From Marispirochaeta aestuarii (GTDB taxonomy: Bacteria; Spirochaetota; Spirochaetia; JC444; Marispirochaetaceae), in assembly GCF_002087085.1 (NCBI RefSeq), contig NZ_MWQY01000003.1, positions 186,001 to 250,000 on the forward strand: DNA of 64,000 nt, in the 5' to 3' direction. Positions 20,257 to 30,096 of this stretch are shown here, piece by piece. A program made the translations under genes and the position numbers. The notes under the pieces are model-generated. The model saw only the letters and a list, made by a program, of their open reading frames with translations, searched no databases and was not told the DNA's origin. The first letter of the stretch is position 1. Each line of letters opens with the position of its first letter.

Positions 20257-22071
20257 TCAGGCCGCCCGCTTGGCGAACGGCTCGTAGGGATACCCGGACC
20301 ATTCAAGTCCAAGCTGCCCGGAATATTCCAGCATGTTCAGACGAATACCGTGTACGATAATCGACATCAGGGCAAGAACGATGTTCAGTCCGTGACCGAT
20401 GATCAGCATCAGGACCGAGGCTATTGCCTGCGGGCCGTCGAATCCTATGGACATGGCCATGGCATTGAAGCTCGCCGCCACCGCAACGCTGGAAAGGCCC
20501 ACGGCGAACAGGCGAATGTAGGAGATAATGTTGGAAAAAGAACTTACCCCGTCCAGAAAATTCAGGAGCAGGTTTATGGGATTGAGCCCCTTGAGCATGC
20601 CCCGCAGAAAGTTTCCCTGCTGGTTCGAAAAGAGCACGATCAGTGCGAAACCGGCGACAGCCAGGGGAATAACCAGGGGCGTGAACTCTATTCCCTGCCA
20701 GGAGGTGATTCCGAGTACGATATTCATGGCCAGGAAGAAGAGTCCCCACAGGAGTGAGAGCCACCCGAGATGCTCAAAGGCCTTCAGACTCGGCAGAGTG
20801 CGGAAAAACATCTCGATCCGGGCGATACTCAACTGGGCCACACCGATAATAAAACAGATAAGCTGTACAGCCAGGACTGAGTCCACCCCTTCCTGGGCAA
20901 AACTGGCTATCTGCGGAATAATCAGGCTGTTGAAGGGCTTCCAGGAGGCGATGGTCTCGGAGCCGAACCAGGTACCGGTAATGGCCCCCCATATGACGAT
21001 GGCCGACGACAGAAGCACCACAAGCTTAAGGGGGAGCTTCGCCGATTCCGAGGCTTTCGACAGCCCCCAGAAGGCAAGACCGAGGAAGATAAGCCCGTAG
21101 CCCGCGTCTCCCACGATCATGGCGACAAAAATGGTGAAGGCGGTCAGAAATACCAGGCTGATATCGAACTCCCGGTACCCGGGAAAGGTGCCCATGAGGT
21201 CAAAAATGGGCTTCGCCATCTTTACCGGTCCTTTCCGTTCAACCAGGGTAGGTACGTACTCGTCTTTTGTGGGATCCCGCAGCATCAGTCCCCAGCCGTT
21301 GTCTGCGGCGCTCTTTTTCAATTCCTCCGCCCTGGGTTCCGGGACAAACCCGTGGAGGTAGGCCAGTTCATCCTCGATTCCCACACCGGTCCGGACCTCT
21401 TCAAAGCGAATCTCATCGTCCAGTTCATCACGGTAGGCCCCCAGGGCCTTCTGGTACACGGCCTCGTTTTCCAGTACCTCATCGGTCTTCCGGATTTTTT
21501 CTTCCAGCGCGCCGATATTCTCCCGTACAGTACTCAGCCCGTGTTCCGGGGGATTAAAATCCACAGCCTCGGCGGGCGGGTCCTCCTCGTTATCCACCAA
21601 GGCAAAACGGTAGACCGGACTTGTATCATCGATGCAGTAGAATCCCTTTTTGCCCCGATACGGTTCAGCGGCCTTTTTGGGGATCTGTACCAGCCGGATT
21701 TCGATTCCTTCCTTCTGCAAAAAGGACAGGTCGGAAGGCTTGAAGTCTCCCCAGCCTTTCAACAGTTCCTCGTCCTTGAGGAGTTGAGCGAGTTTTTCCT
21801 GAAGCCGTTTTTTCTCTTCCAGAAGACCGATAATTTCGAAGGCCTTTTTTTCGGCGTCCCCGGGAGTTTTATGCTGTTTAACAGAGATATCGGACAGAGC
21901 AATAAGAGCCCTGTTGACCTGGTCTCTCTTTTCCTTCAAAGCCTCGAGGGTTTCGCTGGTTCCGGCACAGTCTTCAAGATGAACCACCCCCAGCCCCTTC
22001 AGCTTCTTCAGGGACTCTTCCCGTTCCGAGTCCAGGAGAATCAGGTAGACCTTTTTCATTGCTACAATCAT
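20257..22071 (-). CDS. atpI: V-type ATPase subunit I (a-subunit)
   Basis: About 604 residues from the chosen ATG. A cytoplasmic N-terminal coiled-coil stator half (to about 310) precedes a membrane half with seven or eight helices. The helix containing NIISYIRLFAVGLSSVA is the family segment that carries the ion-channel arginine. The reading frame is open further upstream, overlapping atpD, but IVAMKKVYLILLDSE is the normal family N-terminus and AAGGATG lies before the ATG at 22071. Confidence 0.93.
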   Translation of the reverse strand: MIVAMKKVYLILLDSEREESLKKLKGLGVVHLEDCAGTSETLEALKEKRDQVNRALIALSDISVKQHKTPGDAEKKAFEIIGLLEEKKRLQEKLAQLLKDEELLKGWGDFKPSDLSFLQKEGIEIRLVQIPKKAAEPYRGKKGFYCIDDTSPVYRFALVDNEEDPPAEAVDFNPPEHGLSTVRENIGALEEKIRKTDEVLENEAVYQKALGAYRDELDDEIRFEEVRTGVGIEDELAYLHGFVPEPRAEELKKSAADNGWGLMLRDPTKDEYVPTLVERKGPVKMAKPIFDLMGTFPGYREFDISLVFLTAFTIFVAMIVGDAGYGLIFLGLAFWGLSKASESAKLPLKLVVLLSSAIVIWGAITGTWFGSETIASWKPFNSLIIPQIASFAQEGVDSVLAVQLICFIIGVAQLSIARIEMFFRTLPSLKAFEHLGWLSLLWGLFFLAMNIVLGITSWQGIEFTPLVIPLAVAGFALIVLFSNQQGNFLRGMLKGLNPINLLLNFLDGVSSFSNIISYIRLFAVGLSSVAVAASFNAMAMSIGFDGPQAIASVLMLIIGHGLNIVLALMSIIVHGIRLNMLEYSGQLGLEWSGYPYEPFAKRAA

Positions 22072-22096
22072 GCTGCACTCATCCTTGTTCCGCGTT

Positions 22097-22693
22097 TCAT
22101 GAAGCTCCCACAACCTTGGCTTTGGCCATTTTTCCCCGGACAACCGCGGCGGTCTGCTGGTCTCCGAGATAGATCTGGATTCGCCGGATATTTTCCTTTG
22201 ATTCCGGGATCTTTACCTTTTCAAAGAGGTTAACCCGCTGTGAAGTGGTCCTCAGCTCATCGTGCAGCAGTTTCCTGCGGCGCTGCAGAACAGCGACCTC
22301 CGCGTCAAAGGTAATAAGCTCCTTCAAGGCGGCGATCCCCTTGTCGATCCACAGAGGGGTCTTCAGCAGGTCCCACTCTATGTCCTTGAAATCAAGCTCC
22401 TTGAACACAGGAACATCGACACCGGCGATATTCCCGGTTTCCGTTTCCACGTGGTCAATCTGCACATACTCTTCAAGATCAATCTCGTCGCCGAAAACTG
22501 CAATCCAGTGCTGCAGCCTGTCCCTCAGGGCCTGCTGTTTGCGCCTCAGTTCCTGTTCTTCCGCTTCCACCTGGCGGATAACCAGCTGCAGCTGCTGTTT
22601 CTTGAGCTGCAGCGTCGGCAGGTAGCGCTGAAAGCGTTTTAAGGAGTCTTTCTGTTTTTTGAGCTCGTTCTTCGTCAGCTTGACGGCGGCCAT
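22097..22693 (-). CDS. atpD: V-type ATPase subunit D (central stalk)
   Basis: A 198-residue long antiparallel coiled coil. The N-terminus VKLTKNELKKQKDSLKRFQRYLP is characteristic of V/A-type subunit D, the rotor shaft that couples the A3B3 head to the K ring. It lies 15 bases after atpB. Confidence 0.94.
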   Translation of the reverse strand: MAAVKLTKNELKKQKDSLKRFQRYLPTLQLKKQQLQLVIRQVEAEEQELRRKQQALRDRLQHWIAVFGDEIDLEEYVQIDHVETETGNIAGVDVPVFKELDFKDIEWDLLKTPLWIDKGIAALKELITFDAEVAVLQRRRKLLHDELRTTSQRVNLFEKVKIPESKENIRRIQIYLGDQQTAAVVRGKMAKAKVVGAS

Positions 22694-22708
22694 ACACTCC
22701 CCTTCCTG

Positions 22709-24016
22709 TTATACGCTTGCGGTCTCTTTGGGCCAGAATTTCTCTATCAGGGAGGACCGTAAGCCCGTCTCCTGGGGTTCGAAGCATTCAGCGAGGATCT
22801 TCCATCCAAGATCCAGGGCTTCCTCCAGGGGGATATTGACCGTAAGGTCCATCATTTTCTCTTCAAACATATCTCCGTACTTGAGGAGCTTCTGGTCCCA
22901 GTCGGACATCCTGAATCCCATGGACTTCTTTTCCATGGACTCCTTGAATGCCGCATAGAGCTTGATCATGCCGTCCATAAGGGAGCGGTGGTCGTCCCGG
23001 GTTGAGCTGTTGACCTGCTGCTTGAGACGGGAGAGACTGCCGAAAGGTTCGATACGACCGTTTTTCAGGTAGTACTGCCCCTCGGTGATATACCCGGTAT
23101 TGTCCGGTACAGGATGGGTTACATCATCGCCGGGCATGGTGGTTACGCCGAGGATGGTAATGGACCCGGCACCCTCAAAGTCGACTGCCTTTTCGTAGCG
23201 GGAGGCCAGCTGGGAATAAAGGTCTCCGGGGTATCCCCGGTTCGACGGCACCTGTTCCATAGTAATGGCGATCTCTTTCATGGCGTCGGCGTAGTTGGTC
23301 ATATCCGTCAGAAGAACCAGAACCTTCTTTCCCTTCAGGGCGAAGCCTTCGGCTACCGCCAGGCTGATGTCCGGTACCAGCTGCGCCTCTACAATGGGGT
23401 CGGCGGCGGTGTGGACGAAAAAGATGGTCCGGCTCATTGCACCGCCCTCTTCCAGCGTCTCCTTGAAGTAGAGATAGTCGTCAAACTTGAGACCGATACC
23501 CCCCAGGATAATGATATCAACCTCCGCCTGCAGAGCGATACGGGCCAGCAGGGGGTTGTAGGGTTCACCGGAAACCGAGAAAATCGGCAGCTTCTGGGAC
23601 TCCACCAGGGAGTTGAAGACGTCGATCATGGGGATTCCGGTCCGTACCATGTTACGGGGAATGATTCTCTTGGCGGGATTGACCGAGGGTCCGCCGATCT
23701 CGATCATGTTCTCCTCGAGGGTGGGTCCGTTGTCCCGGGGACGTCCGGATCCGTCGAAGATCCGCCCCATGAGGTTATCCGAGAAGGAGACTTTCATGGA
23801 ATGACCGAGAAAGCGTACCTCGTCACCGGTGGAGATCCCCCGACCGCCGGAGAAGACCTGAAGGGAGACCTTTTCTCCCTTCATGCGGATAACCTCCGCC
23901 AGGGACTCTCCATGGGCGGATGAGATAACCGCCAGGTCGCCGTATTTTACATCCGTCGCCGAGACGGTAATAACATTTCCGGAGATTGCCTCTATCTTGC
24001 TGTATACCTTGCGCAT
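22709..24016 (-). CDS. atpB: V-type ATPase subunit B
   Basis: A 435-residue non-catalytic nucleotide-binding subunit. No canonical Walker A is present ([11 protein letters not shown] in its place), as expected for B. Family blocks such as [23 protein letters not shown]-like [15 protein letters not shown] and [17 protein letters not shown] are visible. It alternates with subunit A in the soluble head. Confidence 0.97.
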   Translation of the reverse strand: MRKVYSKIEAISGNVITVSATDVKYGDLAVISSAHGESLAEVIRMKGEKVSLQVFSGGRGISTGDEVRFLGHSMKVSFSDNLMGRIFDGSGRPRDNGPTLEENMIEIGGPSVNPAKRIIPRNMVRTGIPMIDVFNSLVESQKLPIFSVSGEPYNPLLARIALQAEVDIIILGGIGLKFDDYLYFKETLEEGGAMSRTIFFVHTAADPIVEAQLVPDISLAVAEGFALKGKKVLVLLTDMTNYADAMKEIAITMEQVPSNRGYPGDLYSQLASRYEKAVDFEGAGSITILGVTTMPGDDVTHPVPDNTGYITEGQYYLKNGRIEPFGSLSRLKQQVNSSTRDDHRSLMDGMIKLYAAFKESMEKKSMGFRMSDWDQKLLKYGDMFEEKMMDLTVNIPLEEALDLGWKILAECFEPQETGLRSSLIEKFWPKETASV

Positions 24017-24034
24017 TCTGTTTCTCCCTTAACT

Positions 24035-25801
24035 CTACTCTGCCACGGTCTGCAGTAAACGGGCAGCTTTGCTTTCCATTCCTGCCTGGCGCTCGTCTAT
24101 CATCTTCAGGATCTTGCCTTCCAGCTCCTTGAACTCGTCGCCCTGCCACTGGCTCCGGTTATAGTCGATGAAGAGCTGCCGCAGGTTGTTAAAATAGGAG
24201 CGGGCCTCTTCCTTGCTCTCGAAGTTAAGCTTACCGCCCAGAACCTTGAACAGGATATTGAAGATATGGTCCTGCCGTTCCACGCTTACGGAAAAGTCGA
24301 TGGCGTCGAAGGAATCCTGCTGCAGATAGACCGCATCGAGAAAATCGCTCTTCAGGTAGATTACGAAGTCGTCAAGACTCGTTCCCTCTTCTCCGACTAC
24401 CTTCATCATCTGGCCGATCTCGTCTCCCCGGAACAGAAGTTCCCGGGCGTACTCGGTAAGGGCATGATTGACCGAACCTTCATACTTGGACCATGAATCC
24501 AGGGGATGAATGGCCGGGTACTTTCTGGCGTCGGAGCGTTCCCGGGAGAGTCCGTGAAAGGCACCGACGACCTTCAGGGTTGCCTGGGTTACCGGCTCCT
24601 CGAAGTTTCCTCCCGCGGGGCTTACCGTACCGCCGATGGTGACCGAGCCGATGCTGCCGTCCTTGAGCCGGACGAGTCCGGCTCGCTCGTAGAAGGAGGC
24701 GATGGTGGACTCGAGGTAGGCGGGGAAGGCCTCTTCTCCGGGGATCTCCTCCAGACGTCCCGACATCTCCCGCATAGCCTGGGCCCAGCGTGAGGTTGAG
24801 TCAGCCAGAAGCAGAACATGGAGCCCCATCTGACGGTAGTACTCCGCCAGGGTCACCGCGGTATATACCGAAGCTTCCCGGGCTGCAACGGGCATGGAAC
24901 TTGTATTGGCGATAATGATGGTACGCTCCATCAGGGTCTTGCCGGTCCGGGGGTCGAGGAGTTCCGGGAACTCCTTCAGGGTTTCCACGACCTCACCTGC
25001 CCGCTCTCCGCAGGCGGCGATGATAACAACGTCTACTTCCGCATTACGGCTGGTGACCTGCTGCAGAACCGTCTTTCCCGCGCCGAAAGGACCGGGAATA
25101 CAATACGTACCACCCCGGGCTACCGGAAGAAAGGTGTCGATAATCCGCACTTTGGTTACCATCGGCTCGGAGGGTTTGAGACGTTCCTCATAGGCGCTTA
25201 TTGCCCGCTTGACGGGCCACTCGAACTTCATTGTAAGGGTGTGCGTGTTTCCGCTGTCGTCCTTTATTACGGCCACGGTGTCGTCCACCGTGTAGGAGCC
25301 TGCGTCCGCCACGGATTCAACAGTATAGACTCCCTTGAAACTGAAAGGCACCATGATGCGGTGCTTGAAGATTCCTTCGGGAACCGTACCCAGAGAGTCT
25401 CCGCTCTGTACTGTATCGCCGGTTTTAACCGAAGGGGTAAACTCCCATTTGCGCTCCCGGGAAAGGGCGTCGAGATAGACTCCCCTCTGCAGGAAGAAGC
25501 CGCACTGCTCGGCGAGCTTCGGCAGCGGGTTCTGAAGACCATCGTAAATCTGCCCCAGAAGCCCTGGTCCGAGTTCCACCGCCAGAAGCTCCCCGGTAAA
25601 CTCAACCTTGTCTCCGATTCCGATGCCCCGGGTTATTTCAAAAACCTGCAGCTCAACGTTGTTCGCATTTACCCGGATAACCTCAGCCTTGAGGCGCTGG
25701 TCACCGACAAGAATGTATCCTACTTCATTCATGGAGACCGTGCCATCGACAGCTACGGTGACCATATTTCCGTTTATACCTACAACCGTTCCATTCGTCA
25801 T
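24035..25801 (-). CDS. atpA: V-type ATPase catalytic subunit A
   Basis: A 588-residue catalytic subunit. The P-loop is GPFGAGKT (about residues 232-239). The catalytic glutamate region is CGERAGEV. The V-type-specific non-homologous insert (about 105-200) is present, separating it from F-type beta. It is the third gene of the E-DUF2764-A-B-D-I-K operon. Confidence 0.98.
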   Translation of the reverse strand: MTNGTVVGINGNMVTVAVDGTVSMNEVGYILVGDQRLKAEVIRVNANNVELQVFEITRGIGIGDKVEFTGELLAVELGPGLLGQIYDGLQNPLPKLAEQCGFFLQRGVYLDALSRERKWEFTPSVKTGDTVQSGDSLGTVPEGIFKHRIMVPFSFKGVYTVESVADAGSYTVDDTVAVIKDDSGNTHTLTMKFEWPVKRAISAYEERLKPSEPMVTKVRIIDTFLPVARGGTYCIPGPFGAGKTVLQQVTSRNAEVDVVIIAACGERAGEVVETLKEFPELLDPRTGKTLMERTIIIANTSSMPVAAREASVYTAVTLAEYYRQMGLHVLLLADSTSRWAQAMREMSGRLEEIPGEEAFPAYLESTIASFYERAGLVRLKDGSIGSVTIGGTVSPAGGNFEEPVTQATLKVVGAFHGLSRERSDARKYPAIHPLDSWSKYEGSVNHALTEYARELLFRGDEIGQMMKVVGEEGTSLDDFVIYLKSDFLDAVYLQQDSFDAIDFSVSVERQDHIFNILFKVLGGKLNFESKEEARSYFNNLRQLFIDYNRSQWQGDEFKELEGKILKMIDERQAGMESKAARLLQTVAE

Positions 25802-25825
25802 TGTGCTCTACTCCGATCTCCCGCT

Positions 25826-26359
25826 TCAGATACCGATTTCGGCATCCTCCAGAGGCTTGGTGATATTCTGATAAGATTCGGTATACCGGGCGGTACCCCG
25901 CTCTTCTGTAAGCTTGTTTTTCCGTTCCAGCAGCATGAGTTTCAGCAGATGGATAACCAGGCGCTCGAGATCAAAAAAGTGTCCAGCCTCGAGTCCATCG
26001 AGGAATTCCCAGGTGAAGCGCATGACCTCGGTCTCGGCTTCCAGGGGGTTCTCCATGGCGACACACTGCCGCGCTTTTTCTCCGATCCGGGCATCAGAAG
26101 CCTGGGCGTACTGGTTCGGGTCCCTGCCCATCCCCTGGGCCCGGTACCGGGCAAGTTCCCGGTCGAACTCGCTGCTGAATACCCTGGTCCTGGCTACAAA
26201 GGGATGAGAAGAAGCCTCACCTCTGAATACAGAGTCAAGAACCTGAAAGTCCTTTTCCGGAAGCATGCTCCTGACGAAGGCCAGAAAGCCCTGGACATCT
26301 GTTTCCGTTGTGCCGGAAAATGAGAGAAAAGGTAAGGTCGCGACTATGTAATAATACAC
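25826..26359 (-). CDS. DUF2764 V-ATPase-associated protein
   Basis: A 177-residue protein starting MYYYIVATLPFLSF, the typical DUF2764 start. DUF2764 genes occur between subunits E and A in spirochaete and Bacteroidetes V-ATPase operons; they are often thought to fill the place of subunit C/F-like peripheral proteins, which are missing here, but the role is unproven. No catalytic motif is seen. Confidence 0.8.
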   Translation of the reverse strand: MYYYIVATLPFLSFSGTTETDVQGFLAFVRSMLPEKDFQVLDSVFRGEASSHPFVARTRVFSSEFDRELARYRAQGMGRDPNQYAQASDARIGEKARQCVAMENPLEAETEVMRFTWEFLDGLEAGHFFDLERLVIHLLKLMLLERKNKLTEERGTARYTESYQNITKPLEDAEIGI

Positions 26360-26370
26360 GTCAGTCCCCT

Positions 26371-26982
26371 TTACGATTCTTTCGCCGCTGCCTCGACGAT
26401 TTCAGCGAGCTGGGGATTGACAAGACGGGAGAGCATCTCCGCGATCTCCGTTGCGGAAAAATCGTAATAGCTGCCGCCCTCTTTCGTACCGATCCGGAAA
26501 CCTGCCTTTATGGAGGGGAAGGGTTTGATTTCCACACCTTCGCCGAACCTGGAAGCAAGCTGACCGGTGAGCTTTTTGCCGAGTTCCCGGGCATCCTTTT
26601 CGGATAGAAGAAGGGAGAGATCTCCTTCGGAGCCGTCCCACTTTTCCAGGGCCGCGAGAATGATCTTCTCAAGGCCTTCCCCGCTCAGGGCCTCCGCGGT
26701 TTTCTGATTCAGGATTGATTCACCTATGCTCTGAATAGACTGCCGTACCTTCAGAATGAGATCCCGGGCGGCCTGTTCGAGGGCAGCACGTCCGGAGGCC
26801 TCCATTCTGGCGGCCTCTTCTTTGGCGCGGGACCTGATCTGGCCGGCTTCCTGCTCAGCCTCTTTCAGGATTTCATCCTTACGACGGCGGGCATCCTGCA
26901 GAACCTTTTCGGCCTCCTCTCTGGCAGTGCCAAGGCCTTCGGTTTTTATCTTTTCAATAAGTTCGCTCAGTTGGACATCCAT
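26371..26982 (-). CDS. atpE: V-type ATPase subunit E (peripheral stalk)
   Basis: About 203 residues. Residues 1-100 form a long charged coiled coil (AREEAEKVLQDARRRKDEILKE), followed by the globular C-terminal domain that binds the A3B3 head. I chose ATG at 26982, preceded by GAGGAAAGC, over an in-frame start 7 codons upstream. First gene of the V-ATPase operon. Confidence 0.9.
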   Translation of the reverse strand: MDVQLSELIEKIKTEGLGTAREEAEKVLQDARRRKDEILKEAEQEAGQIRSRAKEEAARMEASGRAALEQAARDLILKVRQSIQSIGESILNQKTAEALSGEGLEKIILAALEKWDGSEGDLSLLLSEKDARELGKKLTGQLASRFGEGVEIKPFPSIKAGFRIGTKEGGSYYDFSATEIAEMLSRLVNPQLAEIVEAAAKES

Positions 26983-27017
26983 GCTTTCCTCGCTCTTATA
27001 CACAAGATCGTATTAAT

Positions 27018-27065
27018 TCGGCATTGATATGCCGACATATTAAAGGAGCATTTTTATTTAATCAA
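27018..27065 (-). promoter_or_regulatory. V-ATPase operon promoter with hairpin at the start site
   Basis: On the minus strand TTGATT (27060-27065) and TAATAT (27037-27042) are 17 bases apart. A perfect 7-bp inverted repeat TCGGCAT/ATGCCGA with a 4-base loop (27018-27035) covers the predicted start. It could be an operator or a 5' stem-loop. Confidence 0.6.
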
Positions 27066-27116
27066 TACAATTTGTCAAAAATACGCTATTTTTTTATCGA
27101 TATAAACAATCTGTTA

Positions 27117-27479
27117 TCAGACAACCTTGGACCGAATATATTCAGCAACCTTGTCGATCTTTCTCTCCACAAAAATACAGACTGCATCGGGATACGCCGA
27201 ATTGTGGATGGTCTGCCCGCAGCGCTGCTTCAGGCGGGAAATAAAATCGGGAAACGTCTCCCCTTCAATCAGCTCGACCTTATCCAGCTCATCCACAATT
27301 TTTTTTATTCCCGCAAACTCCTGCTTTAACAGGGATATGTTTTCCATATGCACATATTCGGTGATTGCCCGGTCCTGACGGCGTTTTGCCGTAAGTCCGG
27401 CCAGGGTGTTGATATCCTCTTCCAGATCCTCAAGCTCAACCTTCAGGATACGCAGGAACTTTCCTACCCTCTCTTGCAT
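27117..27479 (-). CDS. conserved-looking helical protein, unknown function
   Basis: A 120-residue, mostly helical, charged protein with no signal peptide or recognised motif (residues 1-70 look like a coiled coil; CIFVERKIDKVAEYI near the C-terminus). I do not recognise the family. It has its own predicted promoter upstream and lies between the V-ATPase operon and a small-gene/rsgA operon, on the same strand. GAGG sits before the ATG at 27479. Confidence 0.65.
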   Translation of the reverse strand: MQERVGKFLRILKVELEDLEEDINTLAGLTAKRRQDRAITEYVHMENISLLKQEFAGIKKIVDELDKVELIEGETFPDFISRLKQRCGQTIHNSAYPDAVCIFVERKIDKVAEYIRSKVV

Positions 27480-27530
27480 AACCTCACCTCATGGACAGAT
27501 TGGAAACATTGGAAATATCCTTACAAGCCT

Positions 27531-27558
27531 ATTGTAATGGACTCAGCCAAAAATGCAA
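27531..27558 (-). promoter_or_regulatory. predicted promoter of the 120-residue gene
   Basis: On the minus strand TTGCAT (27553-27558) and TACAAT (27531-27536) are 16 bases apart, about 50 bases before the ATG. Confidence 0.45.
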
Positions 27559-27585
27559 CAAAAGTTTCCCACATTTTCCCGTTTT

Positions 27586-27990
27586 CTAGAGGGAACCGAG
27601 AGAAAAATCCCCGTGAATCTTGTAGACATGACCGTCCCGGCTCACCGTCAGATCCCTGTCGGGAAAAAAACGCGGCAGCCGCTCCTGTACCAGATCCACT
27701 ACCTCCTCCTCGATCTCTTCCCGCACATCATCGGGTATCCTGGTCAGGGTCACCATATCGATATCGATTATATAGCCCTTTCCCAGTTCACTCCCGAAGC
27801 CGGCGGTAAAGGAGGTACCCACATTGAAAAGACCGTCGTGCTCCTTGTTGGAGGTTTTTCCCCTCTTTGCCCGGTTGGGATGCAGAGGATACAGGTGACC
27901 GTACTTCTCTTCCAGATAATCGTCGATCTCATCGAACATTTTCTTCATGGTCTCGTCCCACTGCTGCAGTTTCGGGTGTCTCATGCTCAT
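27586..27990 (-). CDS. unknown small acidic protein
   Basis: A 134-residue protein with no recognised domain. A central segment (GYIIDIDMVTLTRIPDDVREEIEEEV) suggests an alpha/beta fold. It overlaps the rsgA stop by one base and so is translationally coupled to rsgA. No function can be proposed. Confidence 0.7.
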   Translation of the reverse strand: MSMRHPKLQQWDETMKKMFDEIDDYLEEKYGHLYPLHPNRAKRGKTSNKEHDGLFNVGTSFTAGFGSELGKGYIIDIDMVTLTRIPDDVREEIEEEVVDLVQERLPRFFPDRDLTVSRDGHVYKIHGDFSLGSL

Positions 27991-28943
27991 CAGTTCTTCC
28001 CCCTTTCCCGTACATATTCGGGTTCGTTGCCCTGGAGCTGTTCGAGTATCCGCAGGTAGCTCTCGTATCTGTCCGGATGTATCCTGCCCTCTTCCACCGC
28101 ATCCCTCACGGCACAGCGGGGCTCGTGATCGTGGTAGCAGGGAGAAAAGGCACAGTCCTCCAGAAAAGGCTGAAAATCGGGAAAATAGTGTCCCAGATCC
28201 AGGGGCAGAATGCCGGCAATATCGATTTCGCGGATTCCCGGAGTATCCACCAGGCGTCCGGGAAAATCACCTTTGAGCATCAGAGCAAAACAGGTGGTGT
28301 GGCTCCCCCGATTGTACTTCTTCGTAATCTCCCCCACAGCCAGATCCGCGCCGGGAACGATACGGTTCAGAAGGGTGGATTTTCCCACCCCGGATTGTCC
28401 CACGAAGGCGACGTCCATGCCCCGGAGGGATTCAACAAGCTCGTCGACCCCTTCTCCGCTGGCGGCTGAACAGAAACGGACATCCCAGCCGAGGGACCTG
28501 TAGATTTCCAGGCGCCCGGTCATGGCTGAATCCATCTTCTGGTCCATCTTGTTAACCAGGATCATTACCGGCATATCACCGATGGCCGCAGCAACCAGGA
28601 CCCGGTCGATAAAACGGGGTCTGAAGGGAGGGGACTCCGGCGAGCTTAGACAGACAAGCAGATCCATATTGGCCGCTATGGTCTGCATGGTACCCCGCTT
28701 CCGGTTCAGCCGGGCAAAGACATTTTTCCGTTCTCTCCGGGAGACAATCATACCACTCCCCTCGTGCCGGGGGTCCTCTTCGAACTCCACCCAGTCTCCC
28801 ACGGCTATGGGGTTGTAGCGCCCAAGGTCTTCCTTGAGCTTTTTCCCTTTGATACGACAGCTGATCTCCCGTTCACGGCCGTTTTCTTCGGAAAACAGGG
28901 TATAGATATTGTTGATTCCGGAAGCCACTCGTCCTAGGGGCAT
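27990..28943 (-). CDS. rsgA: ribosome small-subunit-dependent GTPase RsgA
   Basis: A 317-residue circularly permuted GTPase for 30S maturation. It has an N-terminal OB fold (about 1-75), then G4 NKMD, G1 GQSGVGKST, G2 threonine in SHTT and G3 DTPG in permuted order. A C-terminal zinc knuckle is seen as CAFSPCYHDHEPRC. Overlaps the murI end by 10 bases. Confidence 0.96.
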   Translation of the reverse strand: MPLGRVASGINNIYTLFSEENGREREISCRIKGKKLKEDLGRYNPIAVGDWVEFEEDPRHEGSGMIVSRRERKNVFARLNRKRGTMQTIAANMDLLVCLSSPESPPFRPRFIDRVLVAAAIGDMPVMILVNKMDQKMDSAMTGRLEIYRSLGWDVRFCSAASGEGVDELVESLRGMDVAFVGQSGVGKSTLLNRIVPGADLAVGEITKKYNRGSHTTCFALMLKGDFPGRLVDTPGIREIDIAGILPLDLGHYFPDFQPFLEDCAFSPCYHDHEPRCAVRDAVEEGRIHPDRYESYLRILEQLQGNEPEYVRERGKN

Positions 28944-29785
28944 TCCAGTACCCCCCGGTAGCTGGCGCCGTAGAGGGCGGCAAAATCATCATACGCAGGA
29001 CCGGGAACAGGAGAGCTTGTATAAATATCGAATACAGAACCCCGCTGTCCGGGATCCGGAAAATCCTCGAGGCGGCGAAGGACCTGTCGTCCCACCCCCT
29101 CCACGGAGTCGACAACCCGTATATCCGGACCCAGGAGGGTCTGGAATTCCTTTTGAAGGTGAAGATAATGCGTACACCCCAGAACCACAGTGTCCACCCT
29201 TTCTTCGCGAAAAAAGTCGCAGGCCGGGCGGACAGCCTCGAGACGGGCCTTTTCATCCGCCCGGGTCAGGTCGTTTTCCACAAAGTCGACCAGATCCTGT
29301 CCGGCAAACCGCAGTACCCTGCAGTCCGCCGCGAAGGTGCTGATCAGGTTCTCCGTATAGGAACTGATCACCGTTTCGGAGGTCGCGATAAGACCGATTC
29401 GGCGAAGACGGCTCTGCTGTGCCGCGGGTTTTACCGCAGGGACCACCCCCACAAAGGGCTTGGAAAAACGTTCCCGCAATGCCCCCAGGGCCACCACGGA
29501 GGCAGTATTGCAGGCAATAAGAAAGATATCCGGATCGAAGCTCTCATTCAGGCAGCCGATCATACGGGTGACGATCTCGATGATCTCATCCTCGCCCTTG
29601 CTTCCATAGGGAAAGCCGGCGGTGTCTGCAAGATAGATATAGGCCCCGGCGGGACGGGCACGGAAAATCCAGTGAAGATAGGGCAGCCCCCCTACCCCGG
29701 AATCGAGGACCGCCAGACGCGGACGGGACAGGGATCCCCTTAGCCGATCAGCCGAAGAGCTTGTTGAATTTGTCCCGTGCATCAT
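28934..29785 (-). CDS. murI: glutamate racemase
   Basis: About 283 residues. It makes D-glutamate for peptidoglycan. Motifs are LAVLDSGVGGLPYL at the N-terminus (catalytic region), ACNTAS with catalytic Cys, and LGCTHYLHL with the second catalytic Cys. The frame stays open about 100 codons further upstream, but that part coincides with the zinc-ribbon gene in another frame and is not MurI-like. I placed the start at the ATG pair near 29785; a non-ATG start slightly downstream is possible. Confidence 0.9.
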   Translation of the reverse strand: MMHGTNSTSSSADRLRGSLSRPRLAVLDSGVGGLPYLHWIFRARPAGAYIYLADTAGFPYGSKGEDEIIEIVTRMIGCLNESFDPDIFLIACNTASVVALGALRERFSKPFVGVVPAVKPAAQQSRLRRIGLIATSETVISSYTENLISTFAADCRVLRFAGQDLVDFVENDLTRADEKARLEAVRPACDFFREERVDTVVLGCTHYLHLQKEFQTLLGPDIRVVDSVEGVGRQVLRRLEDFPDPGQRGSVFDIYTSSPVPGPAYDDFAALYGASYRGVLECP

Positions 29786-30023
29786 CGTCCCTGGCGGCCC
29801 TTCCGGAGGAGGAGATATTCCGGTTGGGGGAAAAGTAGTCGCAATAGTTGGCTGCTTCCTTGTCCCGGACAGGTTCAGTAATGTGTTCACTGCAGTCATA
29901 CTGTTTTCCCGGGGCATAAAACTGACAGTTACGGCAGGAACGCAGAGCCTTGCCGCAGTTCGGGCATTCATCGGCCCGGTAAATCTTCCGGTCCGGCAAC
30001 GGAGTTCCACATAAAGCGCACAT
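29748..30023 (-). CDS. small zinc-ribbon protein
   Basis: About 91 residues from the ATG before MCALCGTPLPD. Cysteine pairs CALC, CPNC and CRNC, and later cysteines in YDCSEH and NYCDYF, suggest one or two zinc sites. The C-terminus is charged (ARDDDARDKFNKLFG). Function unknown. It overlaps the chosen murI start by 38 bases, with murI in a different frame. The open frame extends 15 codons further upstream. Confidence 0.7.
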   Translation of the reverse strand: MCALCGTPLPDRKIYRADECPNCGKALRSCRNCQFYAPGKQYDCSEHITEPVRDKEAANYCDYFSPNRNISSSGRAARDDDARDKFNKLFG

Positions 30024-30096
30024 ACACTGTAGACTACCCCAGGATGCGGGGAATGTGAAGCTGTGCATTCATTAGAGAAGAGATACGTTTTTTTCA

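Noticed and set aside
24818-26323. Plus-strand open frame of about 501 codons opposite atpA and DUF2764
   Set aside because: Spans the gap between two real genes on the other strand and has no protein-like motif.
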